Positions 1-8,565 are shown, numbered from the stretch's first letter. The stretch is DNA of 63,452 nucleotides from SFFI01 sp964398655 (GCA_964398655.1 CAYNNG010000008.1:1-63452), one strand, 5' to 3'. The notes: generated by a model not told the origin, from the letters alone. Numbers and translations are program-made.

Positions 1-10
1 ACAGAGTCAT
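1..10 (-). CDS. Start of a gene running off the left edge (possibly pheS)
   Basis: On the minus strand an ATG at 10-8 follows a GGAG Shine-Dalgarno-like site about seven bases upstream and opens a frame reading M-T-L before the window ends. It lies downstream of a T-box leader and its terminator, where the regulated gene should begin. In many Firmicutes the order is infC-rpmI-rplT-(SpoU-type methyltransferase)-pheS-pheT, so phenylalanyl-tRNA synthetase alpha subunit is the expected product. Only three codons are visible, so the identity is inferred from position alone. Confidence 0.35.
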
Positions 11-154
11 GGTCTTGCTCCAATTTTCTAGCGCTAGCTGCGCGAGATAGGAGGCTCAGAGATTAAGTGCAGGTTCTGCTATTTTATTTTCAAAGCAAAA
101 GCTTGACCTATCCCACCCCTATCTGGGTTTCTCGTTCTTGGCAAGACAGGGGCA

Positions 155-189
155 ATAAAAAAAGCTCCTGTCCAACTTGGGACAAAAGC
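155..189 (-). terminator. T-box intrinsic terminator
   Basis: On the minus strand GCTTTTGTCC pairs with GGACAGGAGC (two G-T pairs) around a six-base loop and is followed by seven T. It sits just after the T-box antiterminator core, so it is the regulated terminator of the leader. Confidence 0.85.
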
Positions 190-434
190 CTAGACTTCTG
201 CGGTGCCACCCAAATTCGCCAGCCTAAGGCCAGCGCGCTCTCGGTACTATCATACCTTCCCTGCTGTTACGGGCAGGTCCCGTCGAGTATTACTCGGCCA
301 TTCGGCCTTTCTCCTCGCCCTCCAAAGTCCATTCGGCAAATCGGCTCCGCTCGGCTCTCAGCTATGCCGGGCTCTCTGTATGAGTTAGAAATCTGCCTAC
401 TCTTCTTTTTCTTAGGTTTTGGCATATGAAATTT
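155..434 (-). promoter_or_regulatory. T-box leader (tRNA-sensing riboswitch)
   Basis: Read on the minus strand, this untranslated stretch carries the hallmark antiterminator core GGGTGGCACCGC (200-211), preceded by a long series of potential stem-loops including an ACGGG/CCCGT hairpin, and followed by a terminator hairpin. T-box leaders bind uncharged tRNA and switch from terminator to antiterminator, raising expression of aminoacyl-tRNA synthetase or amino-acid genes. The controlled gene starts at position 10 and leaves the window. The gene order suggests a phenylalanine T-box. I could not fix the specifier codon by eye, so the amino acid is unproven. Confidence 0.9.
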
Positions 435-439
435 GGTGC

Positions 440-468
440 ATTGTAAGTGGAAATTCATTAATTGTCAA
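440..468 (-). promoter_or_regulatory. Sigma-A promoter for the T-box transcript
   Basis: Minus strand: -35 TTGACA (468-463), 17-bp spacer, -10 TACAAT (445-440). It lies immediately upstream of the T-box leader and downstream of the methyltransferase gene, so the next gene has its own promoter. Confidence 0.85.
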
Positions 469-498
469 GCATTTTTTCTTCAAATTCCGGGAGCAGTC

Positions 499-1320
499 TT
501 AAGCAAATTTTCCCGAGTAAAGACGCTGGAGCTGCCAGGCCATGATAGCCGTAGCGGAGGCCAAATTAAGTGATTCTGCCCTTCCCGCCATTTCTACAGA
601 GATAACCAAATCAGCCGTGGCCTTAGCCTCTGGGCTGAGGCCATGTGCTTCATTTCCTAAGAGCAGGGCGAAGTCACCGCCTGGGGTGAGCGGCTGGTAG
701 GAAGCCAGACTGGTGCCTGCCATATCAGCCGCCAGAAGGTCGTGATCTGGCAATTTAGCCTTGAGCTGTTGTACATCTTCTGCCTGCCATACGGGCAAGT
801 ATAAGGCTGAACCCATAGAGGCTCGCAGGGATTTCCCATTGTAGGGCCAAACCGAGTCGCCGAGCAGAATAAGGCCAGCCAGGCCTAAGGCATCTGCCGT
901 CCGTAGGATGGTACCCAGGTTGCCGGGGTCCCGGCATTGTTCAAGGACAATAAAATTACCTGAGAGTGGGGCTGTAGTCTGGCTAAGGTCCGGTAAATCG
1001 GGAGCTTCAACTACCGAGATTACCCCTTGACTGTGCTGGGTTGCGGCAATTTGAGAAAAAATATGAGGAGCCAGCCGCCGTAACCGCTCAGGATTGAGGG
1101 CAAGCTGTTTAGAGAGCTCTTCAAAACAAGCCTGGCCTTCAGGATCGTCCGAAAAAAAGACGTAGTGATAGCTATAGGCTTCCAGGGCCGTGGAGTTATG
1201 GCGCAAGCCTTCAATTAGGATAAGCTGCTCACGTTTGGCTTTGCCTTCCTGGAGCAAGGCTACCGTTTCTTTGATCAAGCTGTTTTGGCGGGAAGTAATT
1301 AGCTGAAGTTCTTGCCACAT
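499..1320 (-). CDS. SpoU/TrmH-family rRNA/tRNA 2'-O-methyltransferase
   Basis: SPOUT-fold RNA methyltransferase that would transfer a methyl group from S-adenosylmethionine to a ribose 2'-OH, most like the RlmB/TrmH group. The protein is 273 aa. A substrate-binding N-terminal part is followed by the three SpoU motifs: DPGNLGTILRTADA (about 131-144), LLGNEAHGLS (about 220-229) and ESLNLASATAI (about 249-259). The frame extends upstream to a TTG, but that codon sits inside the terminator hairpin after rplT. The ATG at 1320-1318 is preceded by GAGGTG, so I chose it. It follows infC-rpmI-rplT and precedes the T-box leader, the position this family takes before pheST in many Firmicutes. The exact target nucleotide cannot be read from sequence. 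Confidence 0.88.
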   Translation of the reverse strand: MWQELQLITSRQNSLIKETVALLQEGKAKREQLILIEGLRHNSTALEAYSYHYVFFSDDPEGQACFEELSKQLALNPERLRRLAPHIFSQIAATQHSQGVISVVEAPDLPDLSQTTAPLSGNFIVLEQCRDPGNLGTILRTADALGLAGLILLGDSVWPYNGKSLRASMGSALYLPVWQAEDVQQLKAKLPDHDLLAADMAGTSLASYQPLTPGGDFALLLGNEAHGLSPEAKATADLVISVEMAGRAESLNLASATAIMAWQLQRLYSGKFA

Positions 1321-1363
1321 AAGCGTGTTCACCTCAAGTAAGTTGTGGAAGCCGTAGGCCAAT

Positions 1364-1390
1364 AAAAAAGCGGGACAAGCCCGCTTTTTT
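1364..1390. terminator. Terminator after rplT
   Basis: Symmetric hairpin with arms AAAAAAGCGGG and CCCGCTTTTTT around the loop ACAAG, so it has a T-run on either strand. It ends the infC-rpmI-rplT transcript. Read-through may feed the methyltransferase. Confidence 0.85.
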
Positions 1391-1415
1391 CAAACTGCAC
1401 AAGTACTGTTATCGA

Positions 1416-1769
1416 CTAAGAAGCTTGCTTAGCCAGTTCACACAGGCTGGCAAAGGCTGCCTTGTCATTTACGGCCAGGTCTGCCAGCATCTTACGGTCA
1501 ATTTCCATATCCTGCTTTTTCAAGCCATTGATAAAGCGGGAGTATGAAATGCCATTGTTACGGCTTTCGGCATTGATCCGGGCAATCCACAGCTTGCGGA
1601 AGTCGCGCTTTTTGCGGCGGCGGTCAGCATAGGCGTAGTTGCCAGATTTCATCACGGCTTGGTTAGCTACGCGGTATTGGGTACCCTTACGGCCAAAGTA
1701 ACCCTTGGATTGCTTTAAAACTCTTTTATGACGCTTTCTTAGCACTACGCCACGTTTTACTCTTGTCAT
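1416..1769 (-). CDS. rplT: 50S ribosomal protein L20
   Basis: Binds 23S rRNA early in 50S assembly. The 117-aa length and the basic N-terminal tail (TRVKRGVVLRKRHKRVLK) followed by the compact helical domain are typical of L20. A GGAGG site lies eight bases before the ATG. It is the last gene of infC-rpmI-rplT and ends at the strong hairpin at 1364-1390. In Firmicutes L20 itself represses this operon by binding its leader, which is present here upstream of infC. Confidence 0.98.
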   Translation of the reverse strand: MTRVKRGVVLRKRHKRVLKQSKGYFGRKGTQYRVANQAVMKSGNYAYADRRRKKRDFRKLWIARINAESRNNGISYSRFINGLKKQDMEIDRKMLADLAVNDKAAFASLCELAKQAS

Positions 1770-1811
1770 TTGCTATACCTCCAAATTAAGTCAATAAACT
1801 AAGCGGCATCC

Positions 1812-2009
1812 TTATTTGTAGGGGAGCAAACGCTTAACTCTCTTAGCCTCAGCTGGGCTGACTTCGACGATCGGACGCAGCTGTCTTTTACGCTTGGTAG
1901 ACTTTTTAGTCAGAATGTGCTTCTTATAGGCCTGGGCCCGGCGTACTTTACCTGTAGCACTAAATTTGTACCTCTTCTTGGAAGAGGAATGTGATTTCAT
2001 CTTTGGCAT
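1812..2009 (-). CDS. rpmI: 50S ribosomal protein L35
   Basis: Small 65-aa basic protein of the large subunit. It begins MPKMKSHSSSKKRYK and ends in a KRVKRLLPYK tail, both typical of L35. AAGGAGG precedes the ATG. It lies between infC and rplT in the conserved operon. Confidence 0.97.
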   Translation of the reverse strand: MPKMKSHSSSKKRYKFSATGKVRRAQAYKKHILTKKSTKRKRQLRPIVEVSPAEAKRVKRLLPYK

Positions 2010-2069
2010 GTTACAGCCTCCTTTGCCATTAATAAAACAATTTATCTATCTGGAAGTTTATTGTTTTGC

Positions 2070-2663
2070 TTACTCATCTGCTGCAGGAGCTTCCTGGTCC
2101 TCTTTTTGTCTGGCAGCAAATTCTTTCTTTTCTTTTTCGCTCAGCGGTGCCAGGTACATGACCATGTGTCTGCCCTCCATGAGGGGCGGCCGGTCAATTT
2201 TGCCCAGGCCTTCGCAGGCTTTAGCGAATTGGTCCATAACTTCGTAGCCCTGGTTTTGATAGGCCATTTCTCGGCCTCTGAAGCGGATAACCACTTTTAC
2301 CCTATCATCATTCTTCAAGAAACGATGGGCATTGCGAGCTTTAACATTGAAGTCATGTTCTTCTGTGGTCAGCTTGATCTGAACCTCTTTGACATTGATC
2401 TTCTTCTGATTTTTGCGGGCTTCGCGTTCGCGCTTGGATTGCTCAAACTGAAATTTGGAGTAGTCCATGATGCGAGCGACAGGATTTTGAGGATTGTCTG
2501 AAACCAGAACAAGGTCGAGTCCTTGCTGGTAGGCCAGGTCTTGGGCCTTTTCAATATCTACGATTCCCTGCATCTCCCCATCTTGATCGATAAGTCTTAC
2601 CTTGGGGTAGTTGATGTCATCGTTAATCCTCGCGCGGTTATTCTTGCCTCTGGGTTTAGCTAT
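2070..2663 (-). CDS. infC: Translation initiation factor IF-3, apparent ATA start
   Basis: IF-3 binds the 30S subunit and checks start-codon and initiator-tRNA pairing. An ATG at 2573 would omit the conserved N-terminal segment. In-frame translation upstream gives the family sequence RINDDINYPKVRLID and continues to AKPRGKNNR. The only candidate start is ATA at 2663-2661, six bases after an AAGGAGG site. No ATG, GTG or TTG occurs in frame between this codon and that site. The product is 197 aa, with the N-domain up to about residue 85, a Lys-rich linker, then the C-domain. Non-standard starts (AUU in E. coli) let IF-3 repress its own synthesis; AUA would be in the same discriminated class. 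The C-terminal tail is acidic (EDQEAPAADE). Confidence 0.93.
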   Translation of the reverse strand: MAKPRGKNNRARINDDINYPKVRLIDQDGEMQGIVDIEKAQDLAYQQGLDLVLVSDNPQNPVARIMDYSKFQFEQSKREREARKNQKKINVKEVQIKLTTEEHDFNVKARNAHRFLKNDDRVKVVIRFRGREMAYQNQGYEVMDQFAKACEGLGKIDRPPLMEGRHMVMYLAPLSEKEKKEFAARQKEDQEAPAADE

Positions 2664-2799
2664 GGTGTGCCTCCTTAAATTTTCGCATAAAAAAAGCGGA
2701 TTGATTCCGCTCTCAACAATACACCCCTTTTCCGGGGTCTAATTGTATTAACCTTTTCATCTAATGACTTAAGGTGAGATGGAATCTACTTTTTGTACG
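2664..2799 (-). promoter_or_regulatory. L20-type autoregulatory leader upstream of infC
   Basis: The 136 bases between the predicted transcription start and infC hold two hairpins. The longer has arms AATACA...ACCCC and GGGGT...GTATT; the second is a terminator (2689-2711). This arrangement matches the Firmicutes infC leader, in which excess L20 stabilises the terminator structure. The L20 binding site itself was not modelled. Confidence 0.75.
2689..2711 (-). terminator. Attenuator in the infC leader
   Basis: Minus strand AGCGGA / TCCGCT stem with a five-base loop, then seven T, placed 26 bases before the infC start codon. Confidence 0.8.
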
Positions 2800-2805
2800 T
2801 TGAAC

Positions 2806-2834
2806 ACTATAGAGGGTTTGCTCTGTCTTGTCAA
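2806..2834 (-). promoter_or_regulatory. Promoter of infC-rpmI-rplT
   Basis: Minus strand: -35 TTGACA (2834-2829), 17-bp spacer, -10 TATAGT (2811-2806). It is located just upstream of the leader and downstream of the calcium ATPase stop codon. Confidence 0.85.
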
Positions 2835-2880
2835 ATAAAATTATGCATGTGCCCAGAGTTCTGGGCACAGGCCATAAAAG

Positions 2881-5679
2881 TTAGTGCTTATACTTAAAGC
2901 GCTTATAGCTTTCACCAATAATGAAGGGGATCAGCGAAAGCCCAAACATAATCAAGAGATCGGTACCTGTAGGATGGATAGTGTGGAATAAGGTATTCGC
3001 AAAGGGCAAGTACAGCACGATTAAGGTGAGAGCCAGAGATAAGAGTACCGCCCGGTTCATCGTGGCGTTGCTGAGGAAACCCAGGGAGAAAACCGATTGG
3101 TGTTCCGAACGGCAGGAGAAGGCGCGAATGAGTTCCGCAAATATCAGGGTAGCGAAGGCAAAAGTACGAGCCCCGTCCGAAGGAATCGCGTCCGGATGGG
3201 CATAAAAATCGAAGGTCTCATAGAGCTGGGGCTGGCCGGCAGCATCTAATAGAACCTCTCCATCTGCGGTCAGGTAGTCAGGATAGAAATAACGGCCAAG
3301 CTGGAAGGCTACAAAGACTGCCACAAAAATCGCTACGGCCTGGACCAGCATCGACCTAACCATGGGGCCATTGATGATCTTTTCTTCTCGGTTCCTAGGC
3401 GGGATCTGCATGATATCGTCTTCCCCCTTCTCCTGGCCCAGGGCTAAGGCTGGGAAGGAGTCGGTAACCAGGTTCAGCCAAAGCAGCTGAATAGGGAGAA
3501 GAGGTGAATAAGCAGGGCCTAGTAAGAGGTTGGTGATGAAGACTACGAGAATCTCACCCACATTGCAGGAAAGCAGGAAGGAAACGAACTTACGAATGTT
3601 GGAATAGATAATTCGGCCTTCACGCACGGCAGAAACAATGGTGGCAAAGTTGTCATCCGTGAGGATCATGTCGGAAGAAGATTTAGCTACTTCCGTGCCA
3701 GTGATACCCATGGCTACACCAATATCTGCCAATTTCAGAGCAGGAGCGTCATTTACACCGTCACCAGTCATGGATGCGGCATGTCCTTTATTCTTTAAAG
3801 CACGTACGATTCTGACCTTGTGTTCTGGAGATACACGGGCAAATACGGAAACTTGGTCCACCAGGTCTTCCAGGTCCTGGTCGGACAGCCGTTCCAGCTC
3901 TTGTCCCGTCACTACTCGGTCGCCAGCTTTCGCGATATGCAGAGACTCTGCAATGGCGAGGGCAGTTTCAGCATAGTCACCCGTAATCATGACCACGCGT
4001 ATGCCTGCTTGGTGGCATACCCCAATAGCGTCGCGGACCTCATCACGCGGGGGGTCAATCATCCCGGTCAAGCCGACAAAGGTCATGCCCTGCTCAGGCT
4101 GGTCATAACTGCCATCGGGAGATACTTTGTAGGCAAAGGCCAGAACACGCAGGGCCTTCTTGGCCATACGGGAGTTCTCCGCCAGGATTTCCTGGCGACG
4201 GCTGGATGTCAACTCCATGACCTCGCCGTTTACTAATTCGTGGGTACACTGCCCTAAGAGAATATCGGGCGCGCCCTTGGTGAGGGAGAGATGACCTTCG
4301 GGGAAGTCCGCATAGAACACAGACATGGCCTTGCGGTCGGAGTCAAAGGGCAGGTCGCCTTGGAATTCATGTTCCGAACGCAGGTTTTCTCGAGTCTTAT
4401 CTCCCTTAGCTGCCAGGGTAAGCAGGGCACCCTCCGTAGGGTCGCCCAGAATATCCCAGCCCGTCTCAGCTTCGCGCAGTTCAGCATCGTTGCAGAGGGC
4501 CGCGATTTCCAAGAGCCGAGACAGACTTTGCGGATCTTCGGAGGAATCCCCGGCACAAGTAATCTCCCCGGTGGGGGCATAGCCCGATCCGGAAACCTCA
4601 TAGCGGGACTTGCCAGTATATAGCTCCACCACGGTCATGGCATTTTGGGTAAGGGTGCCAGTTTTGTCCGAGCAAATTGTATCGATAGAGCCAAGGGTTT
4701 CTACAGCCAGTAGGCGCTTTACGATGGCATTTTGGGCCGCCATACGGTTCATACCCAGGGCTAAGACTATGGTAACTACCGCAGGCAGACCTTCAGGAAT
4801 AGCGGCGACGGCCAAGCTGACCGCGGTCATGAAAAGACGGATAGGATCTCCGCCCTGTAAGAGGCCTACAGCAAAAACGATGATACAAACAAAGACAACA
4901 ATGATGCCTAAGACCTTGCCCAGATGGTTGAGCGAGACTTGTAAGGGTGTGGCTTCCTGTTCGATAGACTGCAGGCTGGCGGCTATGTTGCCAACTTCGG
5001 TATCTCCACCCGTGGCCACAACTAGACCGCGGCCATTGCCGTAGGTCACAGAGGTTGAGGAGAAAAGCATATTGTGCCGGTCGCCAATACCGAGTTCTCC
5101 GTCCGCAATCATCTCCGCATCTTTTTCTACAGGAACGGACTCACCCGTAAGTGAGGCTTCCTCCACCTTGAGGTTGCTAGATTGTAAGAGACGAGTGTCT
5201 GCAGGAACAATGTCTCCCGCTTCCAGCAATATAATATCGCCGACCACCAAGTCTTCAGTAGCCAACATAACTTGTTTGCCGTCCCGTAGGACTCTTGCCT
5301 CCGGGGCAGATATCTTTTGCAAGGCCGCGATAGCCTTCTCGGCCCTGCCCTCTTGCACAACGCCTAAAATAGCGTTGACCACCACAATAGCCAAGATGAT
5401 GATGGCATCTGCAAGTTCACCCATGGCGCCGGAAATAATAGCGGCGATAATCAGGATGATGATCAGAACATCTTTAAACTGATTGATAAACTTTTGCCAG
5501 ACGGGTATGGCTTTCTCTTCAGCTAATTTATTGGGTCCGAATTTTTCCAGCCTGGCTTTAGCCTCTTGGCTGGACAGACCATGTTCTATATCAGTTTGCA
5601 AACTCGAGACAAGATCTTCGCGAGTACGTTGATATAAGTCCTGCTTACTTAAATTTGGGCCTTGTTTGTCTTGTTCCAT
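2881..5679 (-). CDS. Calcium-translocating P-type ATPase (SERCA/PMCA type)
   Basis: Type II P-type ATPase that exports cations, most likely Ca2+, across the cytoplasmic membrane using ATP. The 932-aa protein has the N-terminal cation-ATPase domain, the actuator loop motif TGES (about 178-181), the M4 ion-site motif PEGLPA (about 295-300), the phosphorylation site DKTGTLT (about 338-344), TGDGVNDAPA, and M6 with NLVTDSFPALALG, close to the SERCA NLVTD motif. About ten membrane helices are visible. An AAGGAG site precedes the ATG. It lies after apbE in the same direction with a gap of about 120 bases, so joint transcription is possible but not shown. Specificity for Ca2+ over Mn2+ is inferred from the M4/M6 motifs. 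Confidence 0.93.
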   Translation of the reverse strand: MEQDKQGPNLSKQDLYQRTREDLVSSLQTDIEHGLSSQEAKARLEKFGPNKLAEEKAIPVWQKFINQFKDVLIIILIIAAIISGAMGELADAIIILAIVVVNAILGVVQEGRAEKAIAALQKISAPEARVLRDGKQVMLATEDLVVGDIILLEAGDIVPADTRLLQSSNLKVEEASLTGESVPVEKDAEMIADGELGIGDRHNMLFSSTSVTYGNGRGLVVATGGDTEVGNIAASLQSIEQEATPLQVSLNHLGKVLGIIVVFVCIIVFAVGLLQGGDPIRLFMTAVSLAVAAIPEGLPAVVTIVLALGMNRMAAQNAIVKRLLAVETLGSIDTICSDKTGTLTQNAMTVVELYTGKSRYEVSGSGYAPTGEITCAGDSSEDPQSLSRLLEIAALCNDAELREAETGWDILGDPTEGALLTLAAKGDKTRENLRSEHEFQGDLPFDSDRKAMSVFYADFPEGHLSLTKGAPDILLGQCTHELVNGEVMELTSSRRQEILAENSRMAKKALRVLAFAYKVSPDGSYDQPEQGMTFVGLTGMIDPPRDEVRDAIGVCHQAGIRVVMITGDYAETALAIAESLHIAKAGDRVVTGQELERLSDQDLEDLVDQVSVFARVSPEHKVRIVRALKNKGHAASMTGDGVNDAPALKLADIGVAMGITGTEVAKSSSDMILTDDNFATIVSAVREGRIIYSNIRKFVSFLLSCNVGEILVVFITNLLLGPAYSPLLPIQLLWLNLVTDSFPALALGQEKGEDDIMQIPPRNREEKIINGPMVRSMLVQAVAIFVAVFVAFQLGRYFYPDYLTADGEVLLDAAGQPQLYETFDFYAHPDAIPSDGARTFAFATLIFAELIRAFSCRSEHQSVFSLGFLSNATMNRAVLLSLALTLIVLYLPFANTLFHTIHPTGTDLLIMFGLSLIPFIIGESYKRFKYKH

Positions 5680-5796
5680 CTCTACTCCTTAATCTGAAAT
5701 TGGCAGACAAATCCTGCTCTGCAAAAGGTTTTATCTAGGTCTGGAGCTCCCCCCGGCTCGCAGAGAGTCCGGGCGCAGCTCAACTTTTTTATTTTC

Positions 5797-6888
5797 TCAC
5801 TTCAAGCCATATCTGTCACTAGAACCGTCTGGGTATATCCAAATGATACCGGCCCCATATTGGTCTGCGAGTTTTTTCCCTGCTGTTTCATCAAGGTTGA
5901 AGAGCGCCGTGGAGAGACCGTCCGCGATGCCAGAATCTTCTACCAGAACAGTTAAAGAAACATAGCGGTCTTGGGGGTAAAGCGTTTTTGGGTCTAAAAG
6001 GTGGTGGTACATTTTCCCCTCCACCGTAAAATTGCGCTCATAAATGCCGGAAGTCACCACCGAGAGATCATGAACTTGCAGAGTGTCAAAAACGCCCTGC
6101 GCATCTTCCGGATCGCGAATCCCCACGGTCCAATCCAGGCCGCCCGGCTTACTGCCTAGGGATTTTACATTGCCCCCCATACTGATAAGGTAGTGGTCCA
6201 GCCCCCGGTCAGCCATTTGGTCCATAACCAGCTCTAAAGCAAAACCCTTAGCTGTGCCGCCCAAGTCCAGACGAAGCTCGGGATCTAGGAACTCTACCGT
6301 TTGGTCCTGAGTATTCAGTTTGACCTGGGTATAGTCTATGTGTTTACCCGCCTCCGCTAGGGCATCCGGGTCAGGCAAATGAGCCTGTTCGGGATTTTTA
6401 CGCGAATCTTCCATAGCTTGACGCCAAAGCGTCGTTACTGTATCCATAGCAGGATTATAGGCCCCCTCACTTTGCTCAGCGATCTTGAGTGAGAGCTGAA
6501 TTAAATTGAAGAGATCAGGGTCAACCTTGACGGGACCTTGCCCGGCCTGCTCATTTAGTTGCTGCAGATTCAGGCCCTCTTTACTGGGGGCAAAACCGCT
6601 GAAAAGCTCATCATACTTTTTAATTTGCGCCACGATCCAATCCGTCTGCTCTTTGAAAGTAGCCTGGTCAGGGGCATAGCCGACAATCTGCGTAAGCGTA
6701 TCAAAGCCCGCAAAATCCTGGCGGGAAAAACGCTGCAGCTCCTCTTTCCCCTCCTGTGAGGGCTGGGAAAGAGAACTTACCTCTGCCTTCTCACCCATCT
6801 GCCCGTCCGGGAAGCAGGCGGTAAGGCTTAGGCTAAGGCTAAAGAGACAAATACTAAGGATAAGCGTGAGCAAGCGTCTATGGTCCAT
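5797..6888 (-). CDS. apbE: FAD:protein FMN transferase, lipoprotein
   Basis: ApbE attaches FMN to Ser/Thr residues of extracytoplasmic proteins such as Rnf or Nqr subunits. The 363-aa protein starts with a signal peptide and lipobox LTAC (Cys25), so it should be lipid-anchored outside the membrane. Family motifs seen are GGTAKGFALE, SMGGNVKSLG, the metal-binding HHLLDPKT and a C-terminal DGLSTALFNL. A GGAGAAGGAAG site precedes the ATG. It is 40 bases downstream of a CNNM-type membrane protein and precedes the calcium ATPase. No Rnf genes are present here, so its target is unknown. Confidence 0.93.
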   Translation of the reverse strand: MDHRRLLTLILSICLFSLSLSLTACFPDGQMGEKAEVSSLSQPSQEGKEELQRFSRQDFAGFDTLTQIVGYAPDQATFKEQTDWIVAQIKKYDELFSGFAPSKEGLNLQQLNEQAGQGPVKVDPDLFNLIQLSLKIAEQSEGAYNPAMDTVTTLWRQAMEDSRKNPEQAHLPDPDALAEAGKHIDYTQVKLNTQDQTVEFLDPELRLDLGGTAKGFALELVMDQMADRGLDHYLISMGGNVKSLGSKPGGLDWTVGIRDPEDAQGVFDTLQVHDLSVVTSGIYERNFTVEGKMYHHLLDPKTLYPQDRYVSLTVLVEDSGIADGLSTALFNLDETAGKKLADQYGAGIIWIYPDGSSDRYGLK

Positions 6889-6928
6889 ACTTCCTTCTCC
6901 TGGTCAGGGCTATACAAACAGCCTAGTT

Positions 6929-8383
6929 TTATTTCTTGGGAAAATCACTCTCTTGGCTGGTATCTGACTGGTCTGCACCCAGCTTAACGGGTTGGTCAGC
7001 TAAGTCCTCAGCCTCAGCTTGAGACCTTACCTTGACACCAAGTTTGGCGATACGGCGACCATCCATCTCTTCAACTTTAAAGAGCAAGGGACCAAGCTCA
7101 ACCTCCGGCTGATCCTGAGGTCCCGGAATACGGTCCAGCTGGCTCAATACCAGTCCCGCCATAGTATCAAAATCTGCATCCTCCAGCGGAAGTTTGGCAA
7201 TCTCCGGGATGTAGGCCGCAGCTTCATCCGGTGACATCAGGGCATCCAGGCTATAACTTCCATCGGGATGCTGCACCAGAGGAGTGTCCTTGTCATCATA
7301 TTCATCCGCTATATCCCCTACCAGCTCTTCAATCAAGTCTTCCATGGTGACAATACCATCAACGCCGCCATATTCATCAATTACCACGGCCAGCGTAACA
7401 TGATCCTGACGCATTTCACGCATGAGTACATTGATCAATTTGCTCTCCGGCACAAAGTAGGCCGGGCGCAGGTAGGCCTGCAGTTTGAATTTACGCGGGA
7501 AGTCGGCGCGGGGTAAGTTTTGACGGCGGAAAAAGTCCGTGACATGAACCACCCCTACAATATCGTCCATATCTTCGTCATAAACCGGAAAACGTGAAAA
7601 CTTAGTCTGGGCAATGGTCTGTTGGACCTCTTCCCAATCTGCGTCCAGAGGCAGAGCTTCTACGGCTGTACGCGGGGTCATGATTTCTCTCACCGCCTTG
7701 TCGTCGAAGGCAAAAACCTTGGAGATCAGCGCCGCTTCTTCTCCTTGGATAGCTCCCGTGCGGCGTCCCGCTTCGGTCATCATGCGGATTTCTTCCTCTG
7801 TCACCTCGTCTCCCTGGACTTCGGAAAGACCCAAGAGGCGGGAGAAAAAATTAACCGTGGTATTCAGGACTTTAGTTAATGGCTGAAAGATAAGATCAAA
7901 AAAGCGCAAGACCTTGGCAAAGGTCAGAGAAAAACGCTCAGGATAAGCCATACCAATGCGCTTAGGAATGAGTTCGCCAAACACCAGCGAGAGAAAAGAG
8001 ATAAAGATCGTGGTGAGTACGGTGGCCAGGGTATCCATCCAGGCATACCGGCCTTGGGGATCAAGAAGTCTTACCAGGTAGGGGGACAGGGATTCTGCGC
8101 CAAAAGCCGCGGATAAAAAACCCGCGAGCGTTACACCAATTTGAATGGTGGCGAGAAAACTGCCTTGATTTTGTAGGAATTTATGGAGTAAAGGAGCATT
8201 TTTCTTGCCCTCTTCTGTCCAGAGCCGGACCTGGCTGGGGTTCAGGGTCACAATAGCCATTTCAGACGCAGAAAAGAAACCATTGACCAGGATCAAGATA
8301 AAAATTATGACCAAGCGCAGGCCTAGGGGGCTATCAATATCGCTTGCAGTAAGTAGAAGGGGCAATCTAGGGCCTTCTTCCAT
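6929..8383 (-). CDS. CNNM/CBS-domain membrane protein (hemolysin C / CorC family)
   Basis: Family with an N-terminal CNNM (DUF21) membrane domain, paired CBS domains and a C-terminal CorC_HlyC domain, linked to Mg2+/Co2+ export. The 484-aa protein shows the DUF21 signature NGFFSASEMAIVTLN, several membrane helices to about residue 190, CBS repeats with REIMTPRTAVEAL, VIDEYGGVDGIVTMEDLIEELVG, and a C-terminal domain with DTMAGLVL. The frame extends upstream to 8425, but that lies in the terminator of tRNA-Lys. AAGGAGG ten bases before the ATG at 8383 supports the chosen start. Two paralogues lie at 46331-48669. Confidence 0.9.
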   Translation of the reverse strand: MEEGPRLPLLLTASDIDSPLGLRLVIIFILILVNGFFSASEMAIVTLNPSQVRLWTEEGKKNAPLLHKFLQNQGSFLATIQIGVTLAGFLSAAFGAESLSPYLVRLLDPQGRYAWMDTLATVLTTIFISFLSLVFGELIPKRIGMAYPERFSLTFAKVLRFFDLIFQPLTKVLNTTVNFFSRLLGLSEVQGDEVTEEEIRMMTEAGRRTGAIQGEEAALISKVFAFDDKAVREIMTPRTAVEALPLDADWEEVQQTIAQTKFSRFPVYDEDMDDIVGVVHVTDFFRRQNLPRADFPRKFKLQAYLRPAYFVPESKLINVLMREMRQDHVTLAVVIDEYGGVDGIVTMEDLIEELVGDIADEYDDKDTPLVQHPDGSYSLDALMSPDEAAAYIPEIAKLPLEDADFDTMAGLVLSQLDRIPGPQDQPEVELGPLLFKVEEMDGRRIAKLGVKVRSQAEAEDLADQPVKLGADQSDTSQESDFPKK

Positions 8384-8401
8384 GTAAGGGTATCCTCCTT
8401 T

Positions 8402-8436
8402 AAAAAAAGCCCCGCGAAGCGACACGCTTGCGGGGC
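8402..8436 (-). terminator. Terminator after tRNA-Lys
   Basis: Minus strand GCCCCGCAAGCG paired with CGCTTCGCGGGGC (one bulge) followed by seven T, starting directly after the encoded CCA of the tRNA. Confidence 0.9.
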
Positions 8437-8512
8437 TGGTGCACCATCAGGGACTCGAACCCTGGACCCACTGATTAAGAGTCAGTTGCTCTACCAACTG
8501 AGCCAATGGTGC
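8437..8512 (-). tRNA. tRNA-Lys (anticodon CTT)
   Basis: The 76-base minus-strand cloverleaf has acceptor GCACCAT/ATGGTGC, D arm GCTCAGTTGGTAGAGC, anticodon stem ACTGA/TCAGT with loop CTCTTAA (anticodon CTT, reading AAG), the T arm with GGTTCGAGTCC, and an encoded CCA end. It has its own promoter upstream and a terminator directly downstream. Confidence 0.97.
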
Positions 8513-8524
8513 GAAACATCTGAT

Positions 8525-8553
8525 AGTATAGGAGGGCAAATAAAATAAGTCAA
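8525..8553 (-). promoter_or_regulatory. Promoter of tRNA-Lys
   Basis: Minus strand: -35 TTGACT (8553-8548), 17-bp spacer, -10 TATACT (8530-8525), ending 12 bases before the tRNA 5' end. Confidence 0.85.
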
Positions 8554-8565
8554 GGACAAAAATTT

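Noticed and set aside
67..429. A 120-codon plus-strand frame at the left end
   Set aside because: It lies antisense to a clear T-box leader and terminator, has no ribosome-binding site and is of odd composition.
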